A DNA stretch of 64,000 nt from Metabacillus sp. B2-18. Its GTDB lineage: Bacteria > Bacillota > Bacilli > Bacillales > Bacillaceae. The position numbers and the translations under genes were made by a program. Below the pieces are notes generated by a model. That model had not been told where the DNA came from and ran no database searches. It saw only the letters and a program-made list of their open reading frames with translations. Each line of letters opens with the position of its first letter. Within the stretch, counting starts at the first letter, position 1. Of this stretch, positions 10,083 to 22,254 are shown in pieces. The stretch covers positions 2,765,501-2,829,500 of the forward strand of contig NZ_CP088245.1 of assembly GCF_021117275.1 (NCBI RefSeq). The letters run 5' to 3'.

Positions 10083-10130
10083 TATTATAATAGGTATCAA
10101 GGGAAATCCCAACATATTTTTAAAATTATT

Positions 10131-10160
10131 AAAAAAAGACCAGTATCTCTACTGATCTTT
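10131..10160 (-). terminator. Terminator after the DUF4256 gene
   Basis: Ten-base stem (AAGACCAGTA / TACTGATCTT, one G-T pair), four-base loop, then TTTTTTT on the minus strand, 26 bases after the stop. Confidence 0.8.
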
Positions 10161-10185
10161 ACTCCTCTAGAAGACTTTATAGATT

Positions 10186-10749
10186 TTATACTCTTAGCGA
10201 CCCACGAAAACCTCTAGCAGCATAATACGAGTCTGCACCATTGTGGTACACAAACACGTGTCCGTACCGAAAATCACAAAATAGTGCTCCACCTAGTTTT
10301 CTAATATCAGCTGGTGTTTGCACCCAACTCGATGTTTTCATATCGAACTTTCCAAGCTTCTGCAACTCTCGATATTGATCTTCAGTTAATAGTTCGATTC
10401 CCATAGAAGTCGCCATATTAATAGCGCTATTTTCAGGTTTATGTTTCTTTCTAGACTCTAGCGCTTCTTGGTCATAACAAACACTTCTACGGCCTTTAGG
10501 GCTTTCTTGTGAACAATCAATAAAAATGTATTCATTCGTCTCTTCATCAAAACCAACAACATCAGGCTCACCTTCAGTTTTTTCCATTTCATTGAGTGAC
10601 CATAGTTTTTCGGTATTTTCAGCCAGTTTTGCTTGAATTTTACCCCATTCAAGGCCTTTATGACGATTCATATTTTTCTCAAAACGGTCTTTTAATACTT
10701 TGAGTAACAACTCTTCACTTTGTTCTAATAACAACTCTTTTTTTGTCAT
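10186..10749 (-). CDS. DUF4256 family protein
   Basis: A 187-residue cytosolic protein of the DUF4256 family; function unknown. Recognisable family segments include EWGKIQAKLAENTEKLWSLN, GEPDVVGFDEETNEYIFIDC, SQESPKGRRSVCYDQEALESR and the C-terminal GALFCDFRYGHVFVYHNGAD. I chose ATG at 10749 rather than an upstream GTG at 10761, because the GTG forms part of the GGTGGGAG ribosome site. It is a single-gene unit with its own terminator. The length is normal for the family, and its conserved Asp, Glu and Cys residues have no assigned role that I know of. Confidence 0.85.
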   Translation of the reverse strand: MTKKELLLEQSEELLLKVLKDRFEKNMNRHKGLEWGKIQAKLAENTEKLWSLNEMEKTEGEPDVVGFDEETNEYIFIDCSQESPKGRRSVCYDQEALESRKKHKPENSAINMATSMGIELLTEDQYRELQKLGKFDMKTSSWVQTPADIRKLGGALFCDFRYGHVFVYHNGADSYYAARGFRGSLRV

Positions 10750-10891
10750 GGTAGCTCCCACCTTATTATATTATTTTTAATAGTTTGATTAAATACTCTA
10801 TTGCTCTAAATGAATTATTTGAAAATTTCAAGTAACTTCAGTTTACATTAATTGTTTTTATTAAGTAAATCCATTACTCAAAATCGAAAAT

Positions 10892-10923
10892 AAAAAAGAA
10901 CTAACCCAACTTGGATTAGTTCT
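10892..10923 (-). terminator. Terminator of the rRNA-tRNA operon
   Basis: Stem AGAACTAA / TTAGTTCT followed on the minus strand by TTTTTTA, about 130 bases beyond the last tRNA. The same hairpin also has A residues on the other side and could work both ways. The rest of 10924-11052 holds no visible gene. Confidence 0.7.
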
Positions 10924-11052
10924 TCGATATGTTTTTTAAAAATATGTAAAATTTAATAGAAAAAAAGACTGAAACTATTCACTCGGCTTTTTCCTATACT
11001 ATTGATAGCGCTAACTCTTTAGCCACTTGAATAATCTCTCATACAATAAGAA

Positions 11053-11127
11053 TGGCTCCGCAGGTAGGACTCGAACCTACGACCGATCGGTTAACAGCCG
11101 ATAGCTCTACCACTGAGCTACTGCGGA
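11053..11127 (-). tRNA. tRNA-Asn (GTT)
   Basis: 75 nt with encoded CCA. It has the anticodon loop CTGTTAA, the D-arm AGCTCAGTGGTAGAGCT and the T-arm TAGGTTCGAGTCCTA. It is the last gene of the operon. Confidence 0.96.
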
Positions 11128-11146
11128 ACAAATAAAAAAGTAATAA

Positions 11147-11223
<77 letters not shown>

Positions 11224-11229
11224 TAGTTT

Positions 11230-11303
11230 TGGAGCGGGTGAAGGGAATCGAACCCTCATCATCAGCTTGGAAGGCTGAGGTTTTACCACTAAACTACACC
11301 CGC
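11230..11303 (-). tRNA. tRNA-Gly (TCC)
   Basis: 74 nt with encoded CCA. The acceptor stem is GCGGGTG/CACCCGC and the anticodon loop is CTTCCAA. Confidence 0.96.
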
Positions 11304-11324
11304 GTACTTAATTCTTTACTATGA

Positions 11325-11409
11325 TGGTGGAGGGGGGCAGATTCGAACTGCCGAACCCTAAGGAGCGGATTTACAGTCCGCCGCGTTTAGCCACTTCGCT
11401 ACCCCTCCA
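11325..11409 (-). tRNA. tRNA-Tyr (GTA)
   Basis: 85 nt with encoded CCA and a long variable arm, as expected for a class II bacterial tRNA-Tyr. The anticodon loop is CTGTAAA. Confidence 0.96.
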
Positions 11410-11416
11410 TTTTATA

Positions 11417-11493
11417 TGGCGGTCCGGACGGGACTCGAACCCGCGACCTCCTGCGTGACAGGCAGGCATTCTAACCAACTGAACTACCGGACC
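11417..11493 (-). tRNA. tRNA-Asp (GTC)
   Basis: 77 nt with encoded CCA. The acceptor stem is GGTCCGG/CCGGACC and the anticodon loop is CTGTCAC. Confidence 0.96.
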
Positions 11494-11639
11494 AAAGTTT
11501 TTTCACGTAGTGAAAATAACTTACAATAACAAAATATACCATAATATATATATATTTGTTTTAAGTTTGGTTGCACTTAACAGCACTACTATATTGACTC
11601 GCTAAGATGATTACTCGACGTAGCATCGTCAACTGAAAT

Positions 11640-11716
<77 letters not shown>

Positions 11717-11848
11717 ATAATAAGAATATAAATAGTTTTTTCTATGGACTTATTTTATTATCTTGTACGGACCGTCCCGATTTCAGAAGGATTATTCAAG
11801 ATGCTGCTCAATCGGTACGCTGAGGTGACTCAATGAAGCTTATTCACG

Positions 11849-11878
11849 TGCTCCACCCCGCGATGATAAAAATATAAA
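11849..11878 (-). pseudogene. Remnant of a second tRNA-fMet 5' end
   Basis: TGCTCCACCCCGCGAT repeats the 5' end of the neighbouring tRNA-fMet gene, and the flanking A/T-rich spacer (ATAAAAATATAAA) also matches. No D-, anticodon- or T-arm follows. This looks like the scar of a duplicated or recombined tRNA gene inside the 170-base gap between the fMet and Ser genes. Confidence 0.6.
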
Positions 11879-11886
11879 AAATTAAA

Positions 11887-11979
11887 TGGAGGAGGAAGGG
11901 GGATTCGAACCCCCGCGGGTTTTGACACCCCTGTCGGTTTTCAAGACCGATCCCTTCAGCCGGACTTGGGTATTCCTCC
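11887..11979 (-). tRNA. tRNA-Ser (TGA)
   Basis: 93 nt with encoded CCA and the long variable arm of class II tRNA. The acceptor stem is GGAGGAA and the anticodon loop is CTTGAAA. Confidence 0.96.
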
Positions 11980-12084
11980 ATAATAATTAGAAATTTTAAC
12001 ACTCATCTAATTAAAAAGTCAATTGCTCTAAAATAAAATTAAACCTGGGTTTAGTATGTTATTTTTGTTAATACGAAAATACTA

Positions 12085-12160
12085 TGGTGGAGGATGACGG
12101 GATCGAACCGCCGACCCCCTGCTTGTAAGGCAGGTGCTCTCCCAGCTGAGCTAATCCTCC
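12085..12160 (-). tRNA. tRNA-Val (TAC)
   Basis: 76 nt with encoded CCA. The acceptor stem is GGAGGAT/ATCCTCC and the anticodon loop is CTTACAA. Confidence 0.96.
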
Positions 12161-12222
12161 GAATATAAGTTATGCTATTTCTGTTATGGTAAGTTATTTT
12201 CGCTGGCGCGAAAAAACTTTGA

Positions 12223-12294
12223 TGACCCATACGGGATTCGAACCCGTGTTACCGCCGTGAAAGGGCGGTGTCTTAACCGCTTGACCAATGGGCC
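12223..12294 (-). tRNA. tRNA-Glu (TTC), CCA tail not encoded
   Basis: 72 nt body with acceptor stem GGCCCAT/ATGGGTC and anticodon loop CTTTCAC. The bases after the discriminator A are TCA rather than CCA, so the tail must be completed by the CCA-adding enzyme. All other tRNA genes of this operon encode CCA. It is the first tRNA after 5S. Confidence 0.93.
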
Positions 12295-12323
12295 ATATAA
12301 TAAAATTAAACCTATAAAGGTTT

Positions 12324-12440
<117 letters not shown>

Positions 12441-12460
12441 AAAATTAAGTTGAAGGATAT

Positions 12461-12510
12461 TCCTTCAAAACTAGATAACGATACACAATTCAATTCACTA
12501 AGTTTACGCT
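12461..12510 (-). other. 3' arm of the 23S precursor processing stem
   Basis: This stretch is complementary to 15648-15705 on the other side of 23S; CCTT-AAAACTAGATAACG pairs with its mirror copy there. In the precursor RNA the two arms bring the 23S ends together as the double-stranded substrate for Mini-III or RNase III. Confidence 0.7.
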
Positions 12511-12513
12511 TTA

Positions 12514-17338
<4,825 letters not shown>

Positions 17339-17379
17339 AAGAGTTGATAAAGCTCATAATTAAATCTTTTTAAAACGTT

Positions 17380-17412
17380 GACGTTTCTGTTTTGTTTAGT
17401 TTTCAAAGAACC
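17380..17412 (-). other. 5' arm of the 16S precursor processing stem
   Basis: GACGTTTCTGTTTTGTTTAG and the following bases are complementary to 15721-15753 downstream of 16S with few mismatches. They form the RNase III stem of pre-16S RNA. Confidence 0.7.
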
Positions 17413-17446
17413 ATTTTCAACTGATAGATGATCAGCAATAGAAATT

Positions 17447-17475
17447 ATTTTATCAAACAACTTCTCGTTTGTCAA
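17447..17475 (-). promoter_or_regulatory. rRNA promoter P2
   Basis: TTGACA, exactly 17 bases, then TAAAAT on the minus strand, about 110 bases before 16S. This is a near-consensus sigma-A promoter, as expected for an rrn P2. Confidence 0.88.
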
Positions 17476-17522
17476 CTTCTGTGAATTTGATGTAAATGCA
17501 ACATTCCGCAGAGACAAGATAT

Positions 17523-17551
17523 ATCTTATCATCTTATTTCGTAGAAGTCAA
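17523..17551 (-). promoter_or_regulatory. rRNA promoter P1
   Basis: TTGACT, exactly 17 bases, then TAAGAT on the minus strand, 76 bases upstream of P2. Tandem P1/P2 is standard for Bacillus rrn operons. Confidence 0.85.
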
Positions 17552-17646
17552 CAACTTTTAAAATCTTTTTTATTATTTATTATTAGAACTTTGTCTCTTC
17601 TCTCTTAAAGGGACGAGGAATATCATAACACCTTCTTAAAGGTAAA

Positions 17647-18219
17647 TCAATAGTTAGTTAGATAATCTTCTTTTAAAATGGAAAAAAGCTTAGTATCACG
17701 AAATTGTCCCTTGATGTATTCATTTTTTCTAAGAGTCCCTTCATACTTAAATCCTGCCTTCAACAGTACTTTTTCAGATCCAATATTATCTGTATCACAC
17801 CCACCCTCAATTCGATTTAACTCAAGAGTCTCAAATCCATATTTAATGACTTCCTTAATTGCCTCAGATGCTAAACCCTGCCCCCAGTACTTTCTATTTA
17901 AAACATATCCTATTTCAGCTTTTTGATTGTCATTAGACCAATCAACAAAAGAACAAGTACCAATGACTTTATTACTTTCTTTGTGTACAAGCGCCCAATC
18001 TGCTGATTGACCCGTTTTGTAGCTATTCATCACAACACTTATAAAATTATTTAATGTCTCCTCTTTTGATTTATTTACTTCCCATGTCATATGATGGGCA
18101 ACCTCTGGATCAGATGAAAACTCAAATATATCATCTAAGTCATTAAGGTTTATTTTTCTTAATAGTAGTCGATTCGTTTCAAATGATGGTAATGCTATTA
18201 ATGAAGCTTCTATATTCAT
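17647..18219 (-). CDS. GNAT family N-acetyltransferase (RimJ/RimL-like)
   Basis: This 190-residue cytosolic enzyme should transfer acetyl from acetyl-CoA to an amine of a protein or small molecule. It has the RimJ/L-type start (FETNRLLLRKINLNDLDDIF), the beta-strand EIGYVLNRKYWGQGLASEAI carrying the acetyl-CoA pyrophosphate loop (QGLASEA) and NIGSEKVLLKAGFKYEGTLR, all typical of the ribosomal-protein Ala acetyltransferase group. The substrate cannot be predicted. It is a lone gene upstream of the rRNA promoters. No terminator is obvious in the 95 bases before P1. Confidence 0.9.
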   Translation of the reverse strand: MNIEASLIALPSFETNRLLLRKINLNDLDDIFEFSSDPEVAHHMTWEVNKSKEETLNNFISVVMNSYKTGQSADWALVHKESNKVIGTCSFVDWSNDNQKAEIGYVLNRKYWGQGLASEAIKEVIKYGFETLELNRIEGGCDTDNIGSEKVLLKAGFKYEGTLRKNEYIKGQFRDTKLFSILKEDYLTNY

Positions 18220-18301
18220 AACTCTTTCCTTTCATAATACAGGCTTATATCTATCATCAAATTATTCATTAAATATCCATGATCTATTTATAAGAAATTT
18301 C

Positions 18302-18454
18302 TCATGTACCAGATACACCATTTTGTTTCATTACTTGACCTCTTTGTTCAGCTTGCACATTCTCATCAGGTGTAGTCATTCCGGATTTCTTTTCAAAATA
18401 AATAGCGATTGCACCAAATACAATAAGTGGTAGCAAAACATATAACTAAATCAT
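18302..18454 (-). pseudogene. Small YtzI-like membrane protein with a stop at codon 3
   Basis: ATG ATT TAG is followed in the same frame by 47 codons: one membrane helix (LYVLLPLIVFGAIAIYFEKK) and a polar tail. The intact paralogue at 40677-40859 begins MIWLIFLIPL and shares the IYF-(D/E)KK-(T/S)G block, so codon 3 was almost certainly Trp and became TAG (G to A). A GGAGG lies 13 bases before the ATG. If the stop is real, the protein can be made only by restart. Its function is unknown. Confidence 0.72.
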
Positions 18455-18478
18455 AAGAAATCAATAACCTCCATTAAC

Positions 18479-18745
18479 TCATAGTCTTGTGCCCTTAGTA
18501 AAAAAAACTACTATGCTTGTGAGTACACCTCCAATTAATAAAATAAAGTTCATAACCATCAAACTTGCCACTCCATTTAGAGCCATAGTTTCACCAAAAA
18601 CTGGGACTAATATAGGAAAACTTATAATAGAATACATGATTAATCCTATTCCTATTAATATCCTCTTCTTTCTTTTTTGTTTCGTTAAAGATAAACTCAG
18701 CACAATCATTATTAAAGATAATAGGATCAAAAAAAATACTAGCAT
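18479..18745 (-). CDS. Hypothetical membrane protein, three helices
   Basis: An 88-residue protein that I do not recognise. It has three hydrophobic segments (residues ~1-20, 29-52, 58-82), separated by a Lys/Arg loop (TKQKRKKR) that places the first loop inside by the positive-inside rule. The start ATG follows a GGGGG ribosome site. It lies just upstream, in the same direction, of the broken YtzI-like gene, with 24 bases between, so the two may be co-transcribed. The gap 18746-19004 shows no other gene. Confidence 0.7.
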   Translation of the reverse strand: MLVFFLILLSLIMIVLSLSLTKQKRKKRILIGIGLIMYSIISFPILVPVFGETMALNGVASLMVMNFILLIGGVLTSIVVFFTKGTRL

Positions 18746-19004
18746 ATTTTCCCCCAGTCATATGATAAATGATACTAAGTTTTAAGTTAGATTTTTATAC
18801 TATAGTAATTTTCCGCTCTTGTATTAGGTTTAAACTTTACAACAATCTCTCTTTATGATGTTTGAGTAATATATTTAGTTTACCATATATACCCTTTTAC
18901 CATTAATTATTTGAATTGAAATTCTGATTACAATAAATTATTGAAAATCCCACATAAGAAAAGACAGCATAACGCTGCCTTTTTATCGTTGAGCTTGCAA
19001 GGTA

Positions 19005-20306
19005 TTACTTAGGATCTGTTAACGGAATTTTCATATCTAATTCTTCAAATTCCTCAAAGCTTATCTTTTCCGTTACAATATATAGGTTTTCTGAGAAGTT
19101 AACATCAAATTTTGCGATATTTTCTTGATTTGGCTTATATTCAGGAAATGAAATAGGTTGAAAGTATTGTTCTTCCCCATCTTTTTCCAACTTTAAACTT
19201 AGCCAATTTCTTGCTTGCTTTAGATTTCCATCAATCGAATAATGTAACCAGACCTGCCCTTCTTTCTTTTTAATTTTTGATATAACTAGTTTATTAGTAG
19301 CATCTTGATTTAAAACAATCGGCAATGATTCATTAATTGATTTTTTTATTGAGATTGATTGGGACTCCTGTTTTGGAATATATGCTTTTAACACAAGATA
19401 CTCAGGCAATTCTTTTGGAGCATGATACCATGTTGTTGTTGCATGTTTTCCAGTACCATATGAAACCCAATCTAAACTTATTCCACGGGAAGATATAGGT
19501 ACAATTTCATTCCCCTTTGGATCAAGTATTTCGTATATGACAGATTTATTGTATAAAGGTGAGCTTCTATCAATTTTACCATTTTCACTTTCTTCATATC
19601 TAATTTTAATGGCGCTTTGAGAAGCAATCACTTCGTTAATTGATAATTGTAAATGATCTTTTTTGACAACACTTTTTGGCTCAAACCTTTTAATCTTTCC
19701 AGGAACTTGCTGTATAGGAATATTGAAATTCCATGTACCATTTTGCTCCTCAATCTTGTTTATATTAAAACCTAGCTCGAATTGTTCTGGAAATTCCTTG
19801 TACAATTCAATAGCGACAACGGCAGTATCTTTTTCATCACCTTCCTGGGGACTTAGAGTTAAATCCTTTCCTTTTTCACCATTAACCGTTAGTCGATAAT
19901 TACCTGTAACTCTTTCAAGTTCCTCACCAGTGCTAGACTCTGCTTCATACTCTACTAATATTCGTGATCCATCATACATAACTTTTTGCAGAGTTACTTT
20001 AATGCCATTATTCTCAACTGTCTGATTTAGTTCTGTAAATAAATTTGTTTGATCAACAAATTCTATTTGTTCTTCACGACCTGTATTTTTACGTTCAGTT
20101 GGTGTTGAGCTCATGACAAGTAAAAAGATTAATGCAAATGATAATGATGAAGCAATGACAACTGGGGCGTTTATCCTTCTATTTTGTTTTATTGGCTGGT
20201 GTATGCTATTTAGCACTTTCTCTCTATCTTTCGAGGTGAATTCTAAGTCTTTTCTTACTTCCTCTTCTATAAGAATTTCCTTTAACTCAATTAATTTATT
20301 CGTCAT
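19005..20306 (-). CDS. Membrane anti-sigma factor, DUF4179-like
   Basis: This 433-residue membrane protein should hold the ECF sigma factor encoded upstream. It has a short cytosolic N-terminal domain (~1-40), one membrane helix (VVIASSLSFALIFLLVMS, ~48-65) and a large extracytoplasmic part with repeated beta-rich segments, as in DUF4179 proteins paired with ECF sigma factors. I chose ATG 20306 because AGGAGG lies before it; the longer frame from 20324 would include that ribosome site. The gene overlaps the sigma gene's end by 11 bases, which suggests coupled translation. The signal sensed is unknown. Confidence 0.85.
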   Translation of the reverse strand: MTNKLIELKEILIEEEVRKDLEFTSKDREKVLNSIHQPIKQNRRINAPVVIASSLSFALIFLLVMSSTPTERKNTGREEQIEFVDQTNLFTELNQTVENNGIKVTLQKVMYDGSRILVEYEAESSTGEELERVTGNYRLTVNGEKGKDLTLSPQEGDEKDTAVVAIELYKEFPEQFELGFNINKIEEQNGTWNFNIPIQQVPGKIKRFEPKSVVKKDHLQLSINEVIASQSAIKIRYEESENGKIDRSSPLYNKSVIYEILDPKGNEIVPISSRGISLDWVSYGTGKHATTTWYHAPKELPEYLVLKAYIPKQESQSISIKKSINESLPIVLNQDATNKLVISKIKKKEGQVWLHYSIDGNLKQARNWLSLKLEKDGEEQYFQPISFPEYKPNQENIAKFDVNFSENLYIVTEKISFEEFEELDMKIPLTDPK

Positions 20307-20868
20307 AAAACATATCCTCCTCATTTAAGAGTGGTAGGAGTTTTTCTTTTGCCCTTCTTAACCTCGTTTTTACAGTATCTATTGGGACACCTAAAATATC
20401 AGCAGATTCCTTTAAACTTAGCTCCTGTACATAGTATAAATAAATGGAGTCTTTATATTTTGTTGGTAATTTATTTATACATTGCTGGATTTGTTTTTTC
20501 ATATTTTTTCGTAAAACTATTTTTTCCGTACTATTTCTTTCTTCTATTTCTTCTCTAGGCTTCATCCCAATTGGAATCACTCTCCGAAAATATGAAGATC
20601 TTAAATAGTCTTTACATTGATTAATAGTAATCCGAAAAAGCCATGTTTTAATGGCAGACTGTCCTTTAAATGTATGTAATTTTTTATAGCATTTAATATA
20701 TACATTTTGTACGATATCCTTAGCTGCCTCTGTATTGTTTGTGTAAGTATAAGCTAGTGTAGTGAGATCCGTTCCATACTGTACCATTAACTCAGTTAAG
20801 ATTAGATCTAAATCGTCAGCACTAGCATACTTCAACTCCTTATTAAGCATTTCCCCATTAGATTTCAC
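20296..20868 (-). CDS. ECF RNA polymerase sigma factor
   Basis: This 190-residue extracytoplasmic-function sigma factor has region 2 (AKDIVQNVYIKCYKKLHTF, TWLFRITINQCKDYLRS) and region 4 (LYYVQELSLKESADILGVP then DTVKTRLRRAKEKL), joined by a linker, with no region 1 or 3. It starts with GTG behind AAAGGAGG. It would direct polymerase to promoters for envelope or antimicrobial stress genes when the anti-sigma partner releases it. The family resembles SigX/SigV/SigM of Bacillus, but the exact group is unclear. Confidence 0.92.
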   Translation of the reverse strand: MKSNGEMLNKELKYASADDLDLILTELMVQYGTDLTTLAYTYTNNTEAAKDIVQNVYIKCYKKLHTFKGQSAIKTWLFRITINQCKDYLRSSYFRRVIPIGMKPREEIEERNSTEKIVLRKNMKKQIQQCINKLPTKYKDSIYLYYVQELSLKESADILGVPIDTVKTRLRRAKEKLLPLLNEEDMFYDE

Positions 20869-20960
20869 ATCTCATAACCTCCTTTCCAACTATTAGACGT
20901 TTTAAAAAAGAAGAACAGGTTCATAATTTTAAATTTCTATGTTAGGCTCATATAAAATAA

Positions 20961-20997
20961 AAAATAGTGCTGATTCTATGTTAATCAGCACTACGTT
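20961..20997 (-). terminator. Terminator after the zinc-ribbon gene
   Basis: A perfect 11-bp stem (TAGTGCTGATT / AATCAGCACTA) with a 7-base loop and a T-rich tail on the minus strand, immediately after the stop at 21001. Confidence 0.85.
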
Positions 20998-21000
20998 TGT

Positions 21001-21210
21001 TTACCTCGATGGTTTTGGCGGTTGACATACTTCACATTTACGTTGGTTATTATTTTTAAATTTTGTAAATGTTTTTTCAAAATTGTTACCACATGAACAT
21101 TTAAAAAGTAACTTTTGAGAAAAACCGTGATATTCGGTCGTTAACAGGTTACTATCAGAGTTCTTTTCAACAAATTCTTTAATTTTACCGATTGTCCAGC
21201 GTTTATTCAT
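21001..21210 (-). CDS. Small zinc-ribbon protein, unknown function
   Basis: A 69-residue protein with a CxC...CxxC zinc-binding pattern (FKCSCGNNF ... RKCEVCQPP), preceded by a short helical part (WTIGKIKEFVEKNSDS). Similar zinc ribbons occur as isolated domains in phage and homing-endonuclease-associated proteins, but I cannot assign a family with confidence. ATG 21210 is preferred over the upstream ATG because GGAGGTG lies six bases before it. It has its own terminator. Confidence 0.65.
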   Translation of the reverse strand: MNKRWTIGKIKEFVEKNSDSNLLTTEYHGFSQKLLFKCSCGNNFEKTFTKFKNNNQRKCEVCQPPKPSR

Positions 21211-21358
21211 TACATACACCTCCATATTTTATCACTAGGCGGAGGCTTTTCTCCGTTCCATTATGAACAAGGTTATTATTCCCTTAAGTTTTTAATTATA
21301 GCATAACTGATCGATTGTACAGGATAAATAGAAAGTAGAAAACAAAGTTCATCAGTCA

Positions 21359-21432
21359 TTGTGAAAACAAAAAGCTGGAATGCTGTCAATGAACGACTTT
21401 CCTCTCAAGTTTTCACAACGTTTGTCGTTCAT
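21359..21432. other. Interleaved inverted repeats (possible RNA pseudoknot)
   Basis: Two perfect inverted repeats interlock: TTGTGAAAAC (21359-21368) with GTTTTCACAA (21409-21418), and ATGAACGAC (21389-21397) with GTCGTTCAT (21424-21432). The order a-b-a'-b' permits an H-type pseudoknot. It lies between the NUDIX stop and the zinc-ribbon gene. Confidence 0.5.
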
Positions 21433-21442
21433 AAGGATAACC

Positions 21443-21895
21443 CTAGATATATTTATCAAAAAGTTCAATTGAGTGTATGTTCTCACTTAATAAGTTTTGT
21501 ACCATTTGATTAAATACACCCGCTTCCCGCAATTCTTCTTCTTTTAATTCAGATAGCTTATTAACTTTGAACCACTTTGCATCTACTATTTCATCCTCTT
21601 CAAGAGATAGAGCACCACCAGTAACCTCGGCAATAAAATGAAAAAGAAATACTTGATTGTTCGTACTGCTCATGAACTGATAAACACCCGTTGTACCTGT
21701 TAATTTTATCTCAAGCCCAGTTTCCTCCTTTACTTCCCTATGAGCTGCTTCAAGAATGTCTTCATTGTATTCAATACGTCCACTTGGAAAATTCCATTTA
21801 TTATTTGCAGTAGGCTTGTTTTCTTTTATTAGTAACACATGCTCATTACAAAGAATTGATACACTAACCACTAATACAAATTTATTATGTAGCAT
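21443..21895 (-). CDS. NUDIX hydrolase
   Basis: This 150-residue cytosolic enzyme should hydrolyse a nucleoside diphosphate linked to another group. The complete Nudix box GX5EX7REUXEEXGU is present (G-RIEYN-E-DILEAAH-REVKEETGL, residues ~38-60), with the metal-binding Glu residues intact. ATG 21895 follows a GGAGG site; the frame could extend five codons further but without a ribosome site. The substrate is unknown (MutT, ADP-ribose and other types share this box). It forms a single-gene unit; 21911-22200 shows no gene. Confidence 0.9.
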   Translation of the reverse strand: MLHNKFVLVVSVSILCNEHVLLIKENKPTANNKWNFPSGRIEYNEDILEAAHREVKEETGLEIKLTGTTGVYQFMSSTNNQVFLFHFIAEVTGGALSLEEDEIVDAKWFKVNKLSELKEEELREAGVFNQMVQNLLSENIHSIELFDKYI

Positions 21896-22200
21896 TACGA
21901 CCTCCTGCATCTATTTTTTTACAATCACTTGTCCAAAACTGTGTTAGCTGGTACTAAGAAATGTAAAAAGTCTCTCCATAATTGTTTCATTTACGTTAGA
22001 ATTCAAAAAACAAATTAAGATCCTTCTTTCTTCTATAGAAATTGTTTTTATCCTTCTTTATTTAATAAACTCTTGATTAGTGGGCTAAATAAAAAGATAA
22101 TCCTCTGTCTTTATCTTGATATCATTACAGTTTTATCTATAATGGGTAATGAAATAGTTTATATAAATTATCCTATTATCTATCGAGTATTGTTTACTTC

Positions 22201-22227
22201 GGGACAGTGAACCTGTCCCCCTGTCCC
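22201..22227. repeat. GGGACAG/CTGTCCC palindromic repeat, copy 2
   Basis: GGGACAGTGAACCTGTCCC followed by CCTGTCCC. It ends 15 bases before the ribosome site of the FUSC gene, and its GTG at 22207 creates a spurious in-frame start for that gene. Confidence 0.8.
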
Positions 22228-22254
22228 ATTTTATTTCAGTTTGGAGGGTTTACC

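Noticed and set aside
10749..10761. GTG start for the DUF4256 gene
   Set aside because: The GTG is part of the ribosome site for ATG 10749.
20881..20935. Possible ECF autoregulatory promoter (TGAAC ... CGTC) before the sigma gene
   Set aside because: The spacing (19 bases between AAC and CGTC) is about 2-3 bases too long for known ECF promoters, so I did not call it.
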